Positions 25,699 to 32,432 of a stretch of 32,432 nt of DNA are shown here, one piece after another; position 1 is the first letter of the stretch; every line of letters begins with the position of its first letter. A program made the translations under genes and the position numbers. The stretch comes from Rhodospirillales bacterium 20-60-12. Lineage in GTDB: Bacteria; Pseudomonadota; Alphaproteobacteria; Acetobacterales; Acetobacteraceae. A model generated the notes under the pieces. It had not been told where the DNA came from and ran no database searches. It worked only from the letters and a program-made list of their open reading frames with translations. The stretch spans positions 1 through 32,432 of the forward strand of contig NCAP01000019.1 of assembly GCA_002255495.1 (NCBI GenBank), given 5' to 3'.

Positions 25699-26918
25699 GA
25701 CAGCGCTTCGTTTTTATCACCGATGAGTTGCCCGCGGCAGGTGCTGCCGGGCATCTCTCGGTGAACGAGGCGATTATTTCCTGGCTGCATAGCCTTGGCC
25801 ATCAAGTCGATATTCTGCTGACCAGACCACGATTAAATTGGCCCTGGCAATCGATCGATCGGCGCTTCACCGTCGCCGGTATCGGTTTGTTTACCCGGAC
25901 AGGCTGGGCCATTGCCCACCGGCCTCGCGATTTCAGCCGCATCATCGGCCGCCGCATCTTTAAGCAACTTCCCGCCCCACTCAGCAGGTCTCTGCGCCGC
26001 ACCCAGCGCGAATATGGCGGCGCCGATGCTGTTCTGGGCTCGTTCATCACGCCAACGCAGATCGAATTCTGTGCCGATTGGGTGGCGCGACATAATTACG
26101 ACGCCGTGCTGATTGATACGATTTTTCGCGCCCCCGTGCTCGATGATGACAGACTGACAGGTGCGAAAACCTTGCTCATCGCCCATGATTTATTTTTCCG
26201 GCGGCATCGGGCCCTCGGCATGGCAGGCTATCGGCTTTTTCCAGAAAAACTTAGCCAGGCCGATGAAGCCTGCCTGCTCGGGCGCGCCGGCGCCATTGCT
26301 GCCATTCAGCCCGAGGAAGCCGCCATCATCGCCGCCATGTGCCATTCACGTGAAGTAGTCTGCGCACCGATGCCCGCCACCCCCTGCCCGCGCCCGGCCG
26401 ACCAGCCGCGCGTGGCCGACCGGCTGGTGTTCATCGGCAGCGCCTCGCTGCCCAATCTGGACGGGCTGCGCTGGTTTTTCGAGAGCATCTGGCCCCGATT
26501 GCGGGTTTGGCGGCCATCGGTGACCCTGGATGTCATCGGCGATTGCGGGGCCGCCATGTCGCATCGCCCCGACGGCGTGGCGTTTCTCGGCCGGGTTAAA
26601 GATCTGGCACCGATCCTGCACCAGGCGCAATTGGCCATCGCCCCCTTGCGGGCAGCCTCGGGGCTGAACATCAAGCTGCTCGATTATGCCCGCCACGGGC
26701 TTATGACGGTGGCGACACCACTAAGCCTGACCGGGTTCGCGCGCGACGATCAGGCACCCTTTGTCGCCGCCGGCGACGCCCTTGCCTTTACCACCGCCAT
26801 CGCCAACGCGCTGGAAGACCGCACCTACCGTGACGAGCGGGCGCTGGATTATATCGCCCGACATTATGACAGCACTACCAGTTTCGCCGGCATTGCACAG
26901 ATATTAGGTCTCGATTGA
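25695..26918 (+). CDS. Glycosyltransferase, GT4-like, probable CTG start
   Basis: About 407 residues. The N-terminus begins RFVFITDELPAAGAAGHLS, a first strand and glycine loop typical of GT-B acceptor domains. The C-terminal half has RLVFIGSASLPNLDGLRWFF, LDVIGD, VAFLGRV and the nucleotide-sugar site region APLRAASGLNIKLLDYARHGLM ending in ATPLSLTGF. No ATG or GTG exists in the frame near the first strand. CTG at 25695 overlaps the glutaredoxin stop as CTGA and keeps the whole fold; TTG at 25563 would add 44 residues inside the glutaredoxin gene. The next gene starts with a parallel TTGA overlap. Acceptor and sugar are unknown. A pairing with a sulfotransferase suggests modification of a surface or secreted glycan. 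Confidence 0.83.
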   Translation: MRQRFVFITDELPAAGAAGHLSVNEAIISWLHSLGHQVDILLTRPRLNWPWQSIDRRFTVAGIGLFTRTGWAIAHRPRDFSRIIGRRIFKQLPAPLSRSLRRTQREYGGADAVLGSFITPTQIEFCADWVARHNYDAVLIDTIFRAPVLDDDRLTGAKTLLIAHDLFFRRHRALGMAGYRLFPEKLSQADEACLLGRAGAIAAIQPEEAAIIAAMCHSREVVCAPMPATPCPRPADQPRVADRLVFIGSASLPNLDGLRWFFESIWPRLRVWRPSVTLDVIGDCGAAMSHRPDGVAFLGRVKDLAPILHQAQLAIAPLRAASGLNIKLLDYARHGLMTVATPLSLTGFARDDQAPFVAAGDALAFTTAIANALEDRTYRDERALDYIARHYDSTTSFAGIAQILGLD

Positions 26919-27673
26919 ACTATTTATTCTTTATCGGCAATAAACGATCCGGCACGACGCATCTGGTCTCGAGCCTGAATGCTCATCCAAATTTATTCAT
27001 CGCTCCCGAGGCCGACCTGCTTTGGGCCATCTATCGCCGGGCCCAAAACTTGCCTGCCGCGCCCTATCCGGACGACGGTGCCCGTGGCTATGAGCAGACG
27101 ATGGCGCAGTACGGGCATATTCTGGCTAGGCAGGAGTGGGATACGGTCAGGTGCCTGCACAGTATCCTGAGCATGATGGCCGAGCGGGAAGGTAAAAACA
27201 TTCCTGATATTCAGATATTTGGCGACAAAAAACCGGTACAGACGGCGGATCCCGCTGTGTTTGAATTTACCCGCGCGACGATCCCGGGTGCAAAATTCAT
27301 CCATCTGATCCGCCACCCTGTCGCGGTCGTGCAAAGCATGAAGGACGGCTTGGTCAAAATGCCCTGGGCCAAGATGTGGCGGCGCGACGATGCGGCGTTG
27401 ATGGCGTTCTGGGTCCGCCACGAACTCTGGGCAATCGGCCATGGCGAGGCCCATCCCGACCATGTGTTGCGGATCCGCTATCAGGACCTCGCAACGACTC
27501 CCGATCAGGTGGGCGCAGATATTTGCCGCTTCCTCGGCGTGGCCGAAACGCCGGCCTTCATGACGGCAATGCGCGCCACGCGGGACCGGGAGAATCACAA
27601 ATATCTCAATACCGGCTTGGTTCTTTCACCACAGGCGCAATCCATCGTCAGGCAATTCGACCTGACTTTGTGA
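26915..27673 (+). CDS. Sulfotransferase-family protein
   Basis: A 252-residue P-loop-like sulfotransferase. The 5'-phosphosulfate-binding loop is RSGTTHL at 11-17 and the 3'-phosphate site is LIRHPVAVVQSM (Arg133). Members transfer sulfate from PAPS to carbohydrate, lipid or protein hydroxyls. The start is TTG at 26915, overlapping the glycosyltransferase TGA as TTGA; it places the loop at the standard distance from the N-terminus. It appears co-transcribed with the glycosyltransferase. Substrate cannot be read from sequence; the pairing suggests a sulfated glycan. No transmembrane segment is evident. Confidence 0.9.
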   Translation: MNYLFFIGNKRSGTTHLVSSLNAHPNLFIAPEADLLWAIYRRAQNLPAAPYPDDGARGYEQTMAQYGHILARQEWDTVRCLHSILSMMAEREGKNIPDIQIFGDKKPVQTADPAVFEFTRATIPGAKFIHLIRHPVAVVQSMKDGLVKMPWAKMWRRDDAALMAFWVRHELWAIGHGEAHPDHVLRIRYQDLATTPDQVGADICRFLGVAETPAFMTAMRATRDRENHKYLNTGLVLSPQAQSIVRQFDLTL

Positions 27674-27727
27674 AATCGGCGGGCGCGTGCGGTTGAATGC
27701 AAGCCGGCCCAGACCACCTAGCGGCCT

Positions 27728-28927
27728 ATGACAGGCAATTTGATGGATGCCAGGCTCGCCACTTCGCCGACGATCTCGGCTGGACTGGTCTTTTTATTAG
27801 CGGCATCCGCCGGAATCGTGGTCGCGAATATCTATTACGCCCAGCCGTTGATCGGGTTGATTGGACCGGCGATCCATCTCGAGCCATGGGCTGCCAGCCT
27901 GATCGTCACTCTGACCCAGCTTGGTTATGCGCTCGGATTGGTGTTTCTCGTCCCGCTGGGCGATCTGTTCGAAAACCGGAGCCTGATCGTCACGACCATT
28001 GCCGGCTCGGTGCTGGCTTTGGCATTGGCCGCCATGGCGCCGAACGGAACGATATTTCTGATCGCCGCCGGGCTGATCGGGCTCAGTTCGGTGTCCGTGC
28101 AAATGCTGGTGCCGATGGCCGCCCAATTGGCCCCCGACGCATCCCGCGGCCAAGTGGTCGGCAATGTCATGGCTGGCTTGCTGCTCGGGATATTATTGGC
28201 AAGGCCGGTCGCGAGCATGATCGCGGCGAGCTTTGGCTGGCGCGCGGTGTTTGCTGCCTCGGCTATGCTGGTGGCAATTCAGGCGGCCATATTAAGGTTT
28301 GCCTTGCCTGAACGCTCTCCGAAAAACCGGGAAACCTATGGCGGCTTGCTGCGCTCATTGGGGACCTTGCTGATCCAGACCCCGGTTCTGCAACGCAGAT
28401 CAGCCTATCAGGCGGCGGCCTTTGCGGCCTTCAGCCTGTTCTGGACCGCATCACCGCTGTTGCTGGCACAGCAATTCGGCTATTCTCAGCGCGGCATTGC
28501 GCTGTTTGCACTGGTCGGTGCGGCCGGCGCTTTGGCGGCACCGATCGCCGGACGGCTGGCTGACGCAGGATGTGGCGGACGCGGCACCATCCTGTCGCTC
28601 TTGGCCGTCGCTTCGTCCTTTGTCGTTGCCGCGGGGGGCGCTGCCCTGCATTCAGTGCCGCTGCTGGCCGCGGCCGGCGTGCTGCTTGATGCCGGCGTGC
28701 AGAGTAACCTCGTATTCAGTCAGCGCACCATATACGCCATGGCGCCAGCCATTCGCTCGCGCCTGAACGGCATCTTCATGGCGCTATTTTTCCTAGGCGG
28801 TGCCGCGGGGTCGGCGATTGCCAGTATTTTGTTTCTGCATGCAGGCTGGAACGGCATTTGCGGCATCGGCGCGCTGCTGGCTCTCGCAGCAATTGGATTT
28901 TACGCCACAGAACGACTTAAAAATTAG
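27728..28927 (+). CDS. Major facilitator superfamily transporter
   Basis: A 399-residue protein with about twelve hydrophobic helices. The helix 2-3 loop reads PLGDLFENRSLIV, a variant of the MFS motif A (G-x-x-x-D-x-x-x-R), and the early YYAQPL element is shared with the YnfM/AraJ-like drug/sugar efflux group (12 TMS DHA1). Start taken at ATG 27728; a second ATG five codons later is possible. It lies 54 bp downstream of the sulfotransferase gene in the same direction, so it could be the last gene of that cluster. The substrate is unknown. A different reading frame over 27697-28311 is also open but lacks a membrane pattern. Confidence 0.92.
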   Translation: MTGNLMDARLATSPTISAGLVFLLAASAGIVVANIYYAQPLIGLIGPAIHLEPWAASLIVTLTQLGYALGLVFLVPLGDLFENRSLIVTTIAGSVLALALAAMAPNGTIFLIAAGLIGLSSVSVQMLVPMAAQLAPDASRGQVVGNVMAGLLLGILLARPVASMIAASFGWRAVFAASAMLVAIQAAILRFALPERSPKNRETYGGLLRSLGTLLIQTPVLQRRSAYQAAAFAAFSLFWTASPLLLAQQFGYSQRGIALFALVGAAGALAAPIAGRLADAGCGGRGTILSLLAVASSFVVAAGGAALHSVPLLAAAGVLLDAGVQSNLVFSQRTIYAMAPAIRSRLNGIFMALFFLGGAAGSAIASILFLHAGWNGICGIGALLALAAIGFYATERLKN

Positions 28928-29084
28928 ATTAGCCATCCGGTTATTAAGACCGGGTTCAGGCAAATCAGGAACAACATTGAAATTTTATTGTTTTTACAAT
29001 TAATAAGTCCTTCAGGCTTCCATATTCCTGTACACTGTCATAATAACAAAAAACTTAATAAGAAGCATCCTGGAGACCAAGAAG
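28928..29084. other. Intergenic region before the first OmpA-like gene
   Basis: An AT-rich 157-bp stretch. A 5-bp stem CCGGT/ACCGG lies at 28937-28953 and could be the weak end of the MFS transcript. CATAAT at 29039-29044 about 45 bp before the ATG is a candidate -10. The RBS GGAG is at 29072-29075. No RNA gene recognised. Confidence 0.35.
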
Positions 29085-30179
29085 ATGAAAATCCGTTCCG
29101 CTCTGTGGGCCTGCACCGCTCTTGCTGGCATCGCTTTGCCGCATTTGGCGGCGGCACAACCCGTCACCGGCCCTTATGTCAGCCTGGGTGCTGGCTATAA
29201 CTTCCTGACCAACGGCAAACTCAAACCGATCGGCGCGACCGGAACCGGGCAATTTCGTTCAGTGTTCGACGGCGGATATATGGCGGCGGTGAGCGGCGGA
29301 TTTGGACTAGGCGGCGGGCTACGCGCCGAAGTCGAGGGTGATTACTACCATAACAGCCTGTCCAAGCTGGAAATGCCGGGCAGCAGCTACAAGGCCAATG
29401 GCAGCGAGCGGAAATATGGCGTGATGGTCAACACGCTTTACGATTTCGACCTCGGTGCGCCGATCTACCCCTACGCGGGCGCCGGGTTTGGCCTGCAATA
29501 TGCCGATTTACGTAATTTCGGCTTTAACGACGCAGGCAACGGTGTGGCTATCAATAATTACCAGATCAACCCCGCTTATCAGTTCATCGCGGGCTTCGCT
29601 GTCGATGTGCCGGGCGTCAGTGGTCTGGCGCTGACGGCGGATTATCGCTTCCTCGGCCTGATCGGCCCGCGGCAATATTACGGCAATGCGACGAGCCCGG
29701 GCAGCCAGGTCGGCGGGTTTTTCAAGGCCGGCCAGGATTATAACAACACCGTCATGCTCGGGCTGCGTTACCAATTATTCCAGCCGGCACCACCCGCCGA
29801 AGCACCCGTGCCAGTGCCCGTGCCAATGGCGGCCCCCGCACCTGCCGCCGCTCGCACCTTTTTGGTGTTTTTCGACTGGGATAAGGCCGATCTAACGCCG
29901 CGTGCCACCCAGATCATCAGCCAGGCGGCCGCGGAGTCGCATCAGGTTCAGGTCACCACGATCGATGTCTCGGGCTACACGGACACGTCGGGCACGGCGG
30001 CCTACAACAAGAAACTATCCCTGCGCCGAGCCAATAACGTTGCGGCTCAATTGGTCGCTGACGGGGTCGCCAAATCGGAAATCGCCATCATGGCCTTCGG
30101 CGAGACCCATTTGCTGGTGGCAACCGGCCCTGGTGTCCGCGAGCCGCAGAACCGGCGTGTTGAAATCGTTCTAAAATAA
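29085..30179 (+). CDS. OmpA-family outer-membrane protein, first of a tandem pair
   Basis: A 364-residue outer-membrane protein. A signal peptide ends at AHLAAA-QPVTG (about residue 24), followed by an eight-stranded-type barrel rich in alternating aromatic/Gly residues (YVSLGAGYNFLTNG to VMLGLRYQLF). A Pro/Ala/Val linker (residues about 242-258) then leads to an OmpA peptidoglycan-binding domain. That domain has FFDWDKADLTPRA, SGYTDTSGTAAYNKKLSLRRA and NRRVEIVLK, whose Asp and Arg bind diaminopimelate. It tethers outer membrane to peptidoglycan. A second, similar gene follows after 161 bp. It has its own RBS (GGAG) and may form a separate unit from the MFS gene. Confidence 0.94.
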   Translation: MKIRSALWACTALAGIALPHLAAAQPVTGPYVSLGAGYNFLTNGKLKPIGATGTGQFRSVFDGGYMAAVSGGFGLGGGLRAEVEGDYYHNSLSKLEMPGSSYKANGSERKYGVMVNTLYDFDLGAPIYPYAGAGFGLQYADLRNFGFNDAGNGVAINNYQINPAYQFIAGFAVDVPGVSGLALTADYRFLGLIGPRQYYGNATSPGSQVGGFFKAGQDYNNTVMLGLRYQLFQPAPPAEAPVPVPVPMAAPAPAAARTFLVFFDWDKADLTPRATQIISQAAAESHQVQVTTIDVSGYTDTSGTAAYNKKLSLRRANNVAAQLVADGVAKSEIAIMAFGETHLLVATGPGVREPQNRRVEIVLK

Positions 30180-30191
30180 TGTGGCAGCTTT

Positions 30192-30209
30192 TGTGGCATT
30201 GAAGCCACA
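30192..30209 (+). terminator. Hairpin downstream of first OmpA-like gene
   Basis: TGTGGC and GCCACA form a perfect 6-bp stem with a 6-base loop, 12 bp after the stop of the first OmpA-like gene. No T-run follows. A weak terminator or processing site. Confidence 0.35.
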
Positions 30210-30229
30210 GTGTGACGGAAATAAAATTA

Positions 30230-30251
30230 CCCCCTCCTTTGAGGTAGGGGG
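30230..30251 (+). other. Stable stem-loop in the leader between the two OmpA-like genes
   Basis: CCCCCTCCT pairs with AGGTAGGGGG (one bulged T, loop TTG), giving a nine-pair GC-rich hairpin about 90 bp before the second start codon. A further 7-bp inverted repeat, CATCCGG at 30260-30266 with CCGGATG at 30300-30306, encloses the candidate promoter/leader, and CCCCG/CGGGG (30298-30314) is an overlapping alternative. Together they suggest terminator or structured 5' UTR function. Confidence 0.45.
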
Positions 30252-30340
30252 GAGTGCTACATCCGGTCCACTGACTTTGTATTAAGTCCAGTCCTAACCC
30301 CGGATGTTTCGGGGGCGGCGATCGATGAGGAGAGATAAAA

Positions 30341-31450
30341 ATGAAATTTCGTAACGCGATTCTCGCGGCAACCATGCTGGCAGCGCCCGTTGCAGCCCCC
30401 GTGTTGGCGCATGCCCAGCCTGTCACCGGCGTGTATTTGGGCGGCGGCCTTGGCTACAACATCATGTCAACCGAGAAGCTGAAAACCGCCAATTCGGCGG
30501 CCGGATCGACCAATCTGAACAGCAAAGCCTTGCTGCATAACGGCTTCGCCGGCGAGGCGTCGGTCGGTTACGGTTTCGGTAACGGCTTCCGCGTTGAGCT
30601 CGAAGGCGATTATTACGATAACCAGTTCAACAAGCTGCATTCCGGTGGCAGCCTGGCCCTTCCGGCCGGTCAATACACCGCCTCGGGCAACGAGAAGAAA
30701 TATGGCGCCATGGTCAATGGCTTCTATGATTTCGATATCGGCCTGCCTTATCTGTTCCCCTATGTCGGCGCGGGCGTTGGTTATCAGGAAGTTGACCTGA
30801 AGAATTTCCACGCGGCCGCCCTTCCCGGCACGTCAATCGATTCCAGCAAGGGCGCGTTCGCCTATCAAGCCATTGCTGGTCTGGCTTACCCGGTTCCCGG
30901 CGCTCCGGGCCTCTCGGTCACTGCTGAATATCGCTTCATGGGCCTGACCGGTTCGCGCAGCTACCATGGCACTTTCGGTGGCACCCCGGCTTCCTTCAAG
31001 TTTGGCGATGAATATAACAACACCGTCATGCTTGGTTTGCGCTACCAGCTGTTCACCCCGGCCCCTGCCATGGCCCCTGCCCCGGCACCAACCCCGGTTG
31101 CAGCCCCGGCCCCGGCCCCGGCCCGCACCTACCTGGTGTTCTTTGACTGGAATAAATCCAATCTGACCCCGCGCGCGACGCAGATCGTCTCGGAAGCCGC
31201 TGCTGACTCGCAGCGCGTCCAAACCACGACGATCGACGTCTCGGGCTACACCGATACCTCAGGCACGCCGGCCTATAATGACAAGCTCTCGATGCGCCGT
31301 GCTCAGACGGTTGCAGCCCAGCTGGTCGCCGATGGCGTCGCCAAGTCGGAAATCGAAATCCATGCTTACGGCGAAACCCATCTCCTGGTGCCAACTGGCC
31401 CGGGCGTGCGTGAGCCGCAGAACCGCCGCGTGGAAATCGTCCTGAAATAA
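30341..31450 (+). CDS. OmpA-family outer-membrane protein, second of a tandem pair
   Basis: A 369-residue paralogue of the preceding protein with the same plan. The signal peptide ends near AHA-QPVTG (about residue 25), then come a barrel region, an unusually Pro/Ala-rich linker (APAPAPTPVAAPAPAPA) and an OmpA domain with SGYTDTSGTPAYNDKLSMRRA and NRRVEIVLK. By hand alignment the last about 103 residues differ from the first copy at about 18 positions, so the pair is a moderately old duplication. It has a strong RBS (GAGGAG) and a strong intrinsic terminator at 31478-31508. The preceding 161-bp leader is rich in hairpins. These traits fit a highly expressed major outer-membrane protein. Confidence 0.95.
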   Translation: MKFRNAILAATMLAAPVAAPVLAHAQPVTGVYLGGGLGYNIMSTEKLKTANSAAGSTNLNSKALLHNGFAGEASVGYGFGNGFRVELEGDYYDNQFNKLHSGGSLALPAGQYTASGNEKKYGAMVNGFYDFDIGLPYLFPYVGAGVGYQEVDLKNFHAAALPGTSIDSSKGAFAYQAIAGLAYPVPGAPGLSVTAEYRFMGLTGSRSYHGTFGGTPASFKFGDEYNNTVMLGLRYQLFTPAPAMAPAPAPTPVAAPAPAPARTYLVFFDWNKSNLTPRATQIVSEAAADSQRVQTTTIDVSGYTDTSGTPAYNDKLSMRRAQTVAAQLVADGVAKSEIEIHAYGETHLLVPTGPGVREPQNRRVEIVLK

Positions 31451-31477
31451 TCAGGCCGCTTCAAGCGTCACGATCAG

Positions 31478-31508
31478 CGGCCCCGGCAAATTGCCGGGGC
31501 CGTTTTTG
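31478..31508 (+). terminator. Strong intrinsic terminator after the OmpA-like pair
   Basis: CGGCCCCGGCAA and TTGCCGGGGCCG form a near-perfect 12-bp GC-rich stem around a minimal loop, followed immediately by TTTTT. It lies 28 bp after the stop of the second OmpA-like gene and separates it from the comM-like gene. Confidence 0.95.
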
Positions 31509-31572
31509 CATCAGCGATTGACAAAACGCTATCGGAACAAACAGGATGCCACTTCAGATTGTGGTGGGGTCC

Positions 31573-32432
31573 ATGGCGATTGCGCGCGTTCAGAGTTTTG
31601 CCTTTGCCGGGATCGAGGCTGTGCCGGTTGAAGTGCAGGCGCAAATCGCCGCCGGTCTGCCAACCTTTCTGATTGTCGGCCTGCCCGACAAAGCCGTGGG
31701 TGAGGCCCGCGAGCGAGTGCGCGCGGCCCTGATATCGATGGGATTATCGCTGCCGCCGAAACGCATTTTGATCAATTTGGCACCGGCTGACCTGCAGAAA
31801 GAAGGCAGCCATTTCGACCTGCCTATCGCTCTTGCGGTTCTGGCGGCCATGGAGATTCTACCGGCCGAAGATCTGGGCGAATTTGCAGCCTTGGGGGAAC
31901 TCTCCCTCGATGGCCGCCTGCACGCGGTGGCCGGTGTGTTGCCCGCGGCACTCGGCGCGTCGAGCCGCGAGCTCGGATTGATCTGCCCGCAAAGCCAAGG
32001 GGCGGAGGCAAACTGGGCCGGTGATATCGCGATATTGGCGGCACCGGATCTCTTGGCGCTGATCAATCATTTTCGCGGCACGCAGATCATGTCTGCACCG
32101 CCCATGGGCGAGATTGCAGGCGTGCGATCGACGCTCGATCTGGCGGATGTGCGCGGCATGGTGATGGCGCGCCGCGCTTTGGAAATCGCAGCAGCCGGCG
32201 GGCATAATCTGCTGTTCATCGGCCCGCCGGGCGGCGGAAAATCCATGCTCGCCGCCCGTCTGCCCGGCATATTGCCCGATCTTTCGCCGCGCGAAGCGTT
32301 GGAAGTCAGTATGGTTCATTCGGTCGCGGGCATGCTCGATGGCGGCCGGCTGGTCACCCGCCCACCTTTTCGCGAGCCGCATCATTCAGCCAGCATGGCG
32401 GCGCTGACCGGTGGTGGCAATCGGGCCAAGCC
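31573..32432 (+). CDS. comM: ComM/YifB Mg-chelatase-like AAA+ ATPase, truncated by window end
   Basis: A 5' fragment of 286 codons, open to the window edge. The first residues, MAIARVQSFAFAGIEAVPVEVQAQI, are the standard YifB/ComM N-terminus. There follow FLIVGLPDKAVGEARERVRAAL, KRILINLAPADLQKEGSHFDLPIAL and the Walker A motif GPPGGGKS at 217-224 (Gly in place of the usual Thr/Ser at the fifth position). HHSASMAALTGGG precedes the cut. ComM is a hexameric helicase-type ATPase promoting branch migration during natural transformation. The start is ATG 31573, preferred over an in-frame ATG at 31546 because it matches the family N-terminus. No RBS clearly favours either. It lies 65 bp after a strong terminator. 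Confidence 0.93.
   Translation, partial: MAIARVQSFAFAGIEAVPVEVQAQIAAGLPTFLIVGLPDKAVGEARERVRAALISMGLSLPPKRILINLAPADLQKEGSHFDLPIALAVLAAMEILPAEDLGEFAALGELSLDGRLHAVAGVLPAALGASSRELGLICPQSQGAEANWAGDIAILAAPDLLALINHFRGTQIMSAPPMGEIAGVRSTLDLADVRGMVMARRALEIAAAGGHNLLFIGPPGGGKSMLAARLPGILPDLSPREALEVSMVHSVAGMLDGGRLVTRPPFREPHHSASMAALTGGGNRAK

Noticed and set aside
27697-28311. Plus-strand frame of 204 codons overlapping the MFS gene
   Set aside because: The product is Arg/Gly-rich without membrane pattern, whereas the other frame gives a clean twelve-helix transporter.
31590-32385. Several minus-strand frames near the right end
   Set aside because: They lie opposite the clearly recognisable comM/yifB reading frame and encode low-complexity Arg-rich products.

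Overview
The window looks like chromosomal DNA of an alphaproteobacterium, most plausibly an Acetobacteraceae-like or related Rhodospirillales lineage. The reasons are moderately high GC, a complete co-linear hopanoid operon (hpnABCDE-shc), a large repeat protein ending in a Hint_2-type domain (common in acetic-acid-bacterium relatives), and a purQ-purL-bolA-monothiol-glutaredoxin block. No rRNA, tRNA, CRISPR array, insertion sequence or prophage gene was seen, and no gene-free stretch exceeds about 200 bp.

Left end (18-2738, minus strand): a four-gene operon transcribed as persulfide dioxygenase-like metallo-hydrolase, peroxiredoxin, ArsR-family regulator, TauE/SafE permease. The layout resembles BigR/SqrR-controlled sulfide detoxification operons, with an added 1-Cys-type peroxiredoxin. 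Next (2941-6302) an FeeM-like N-acyl amino acid synthase gene lies divergent to a membrane PAS-GGDEF-EAL protein. The two share about 150 bp of promoter DNA, so an acyl signal may be linked to cyclic-di-GMP. A small GlsB/YeaQ-type membrane protein follows.

Centre (6729-15686): hopanoid biosynthesis. On the plus strand hpnA, hpnB, hpnC, hpnD, hpnE and shc form a tightly coupled operon that takes farnesyl diphosphate via presqualene diphosphate and hydroxysqualene to squalene and then hopene. HpnA and HpnB are hopanoid-associated sugar enzymes. Divergent from it, a ferritin-like diiron-motif protein and HpnL-like membrane protein share the same short promoter region.

Then comes a 1458-residue protein of Gly/Asn/Thr-rich repeats arranged in three repeat-plus-cap modules and ending in a Hint domain (15887-20263). 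Its 3' end overlaps a convergent S9 prolyl-oligopeptidase gene by 47 bp.

Right half (22261-32432, plus strand): purQ and purL (no purS beside them), bolA and monothiol glutaredoxin (Fe-S/iron handling), then a glycosyltransferase and a sulfotransferase whose likely starts are the non-ATG codons CTG and TTG in stop-overlapping positions. These are followed by an MFS exporter, two tandem OmpA-family outer-membrane proteins, a strong intrinsic terminator, and the 5' part of a comM/yifB AAA+ ATPase cut by the window edge.

The observations I would check first are the regulator that seems to lack the second sulfide-sensing cysteine, the acyl-amino-acid synthase/c-di-GMP pair, the modular Hint protein, and the non-ATG coupled starts. 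I cannot claim a demonstrated new system from sequence reading alone.
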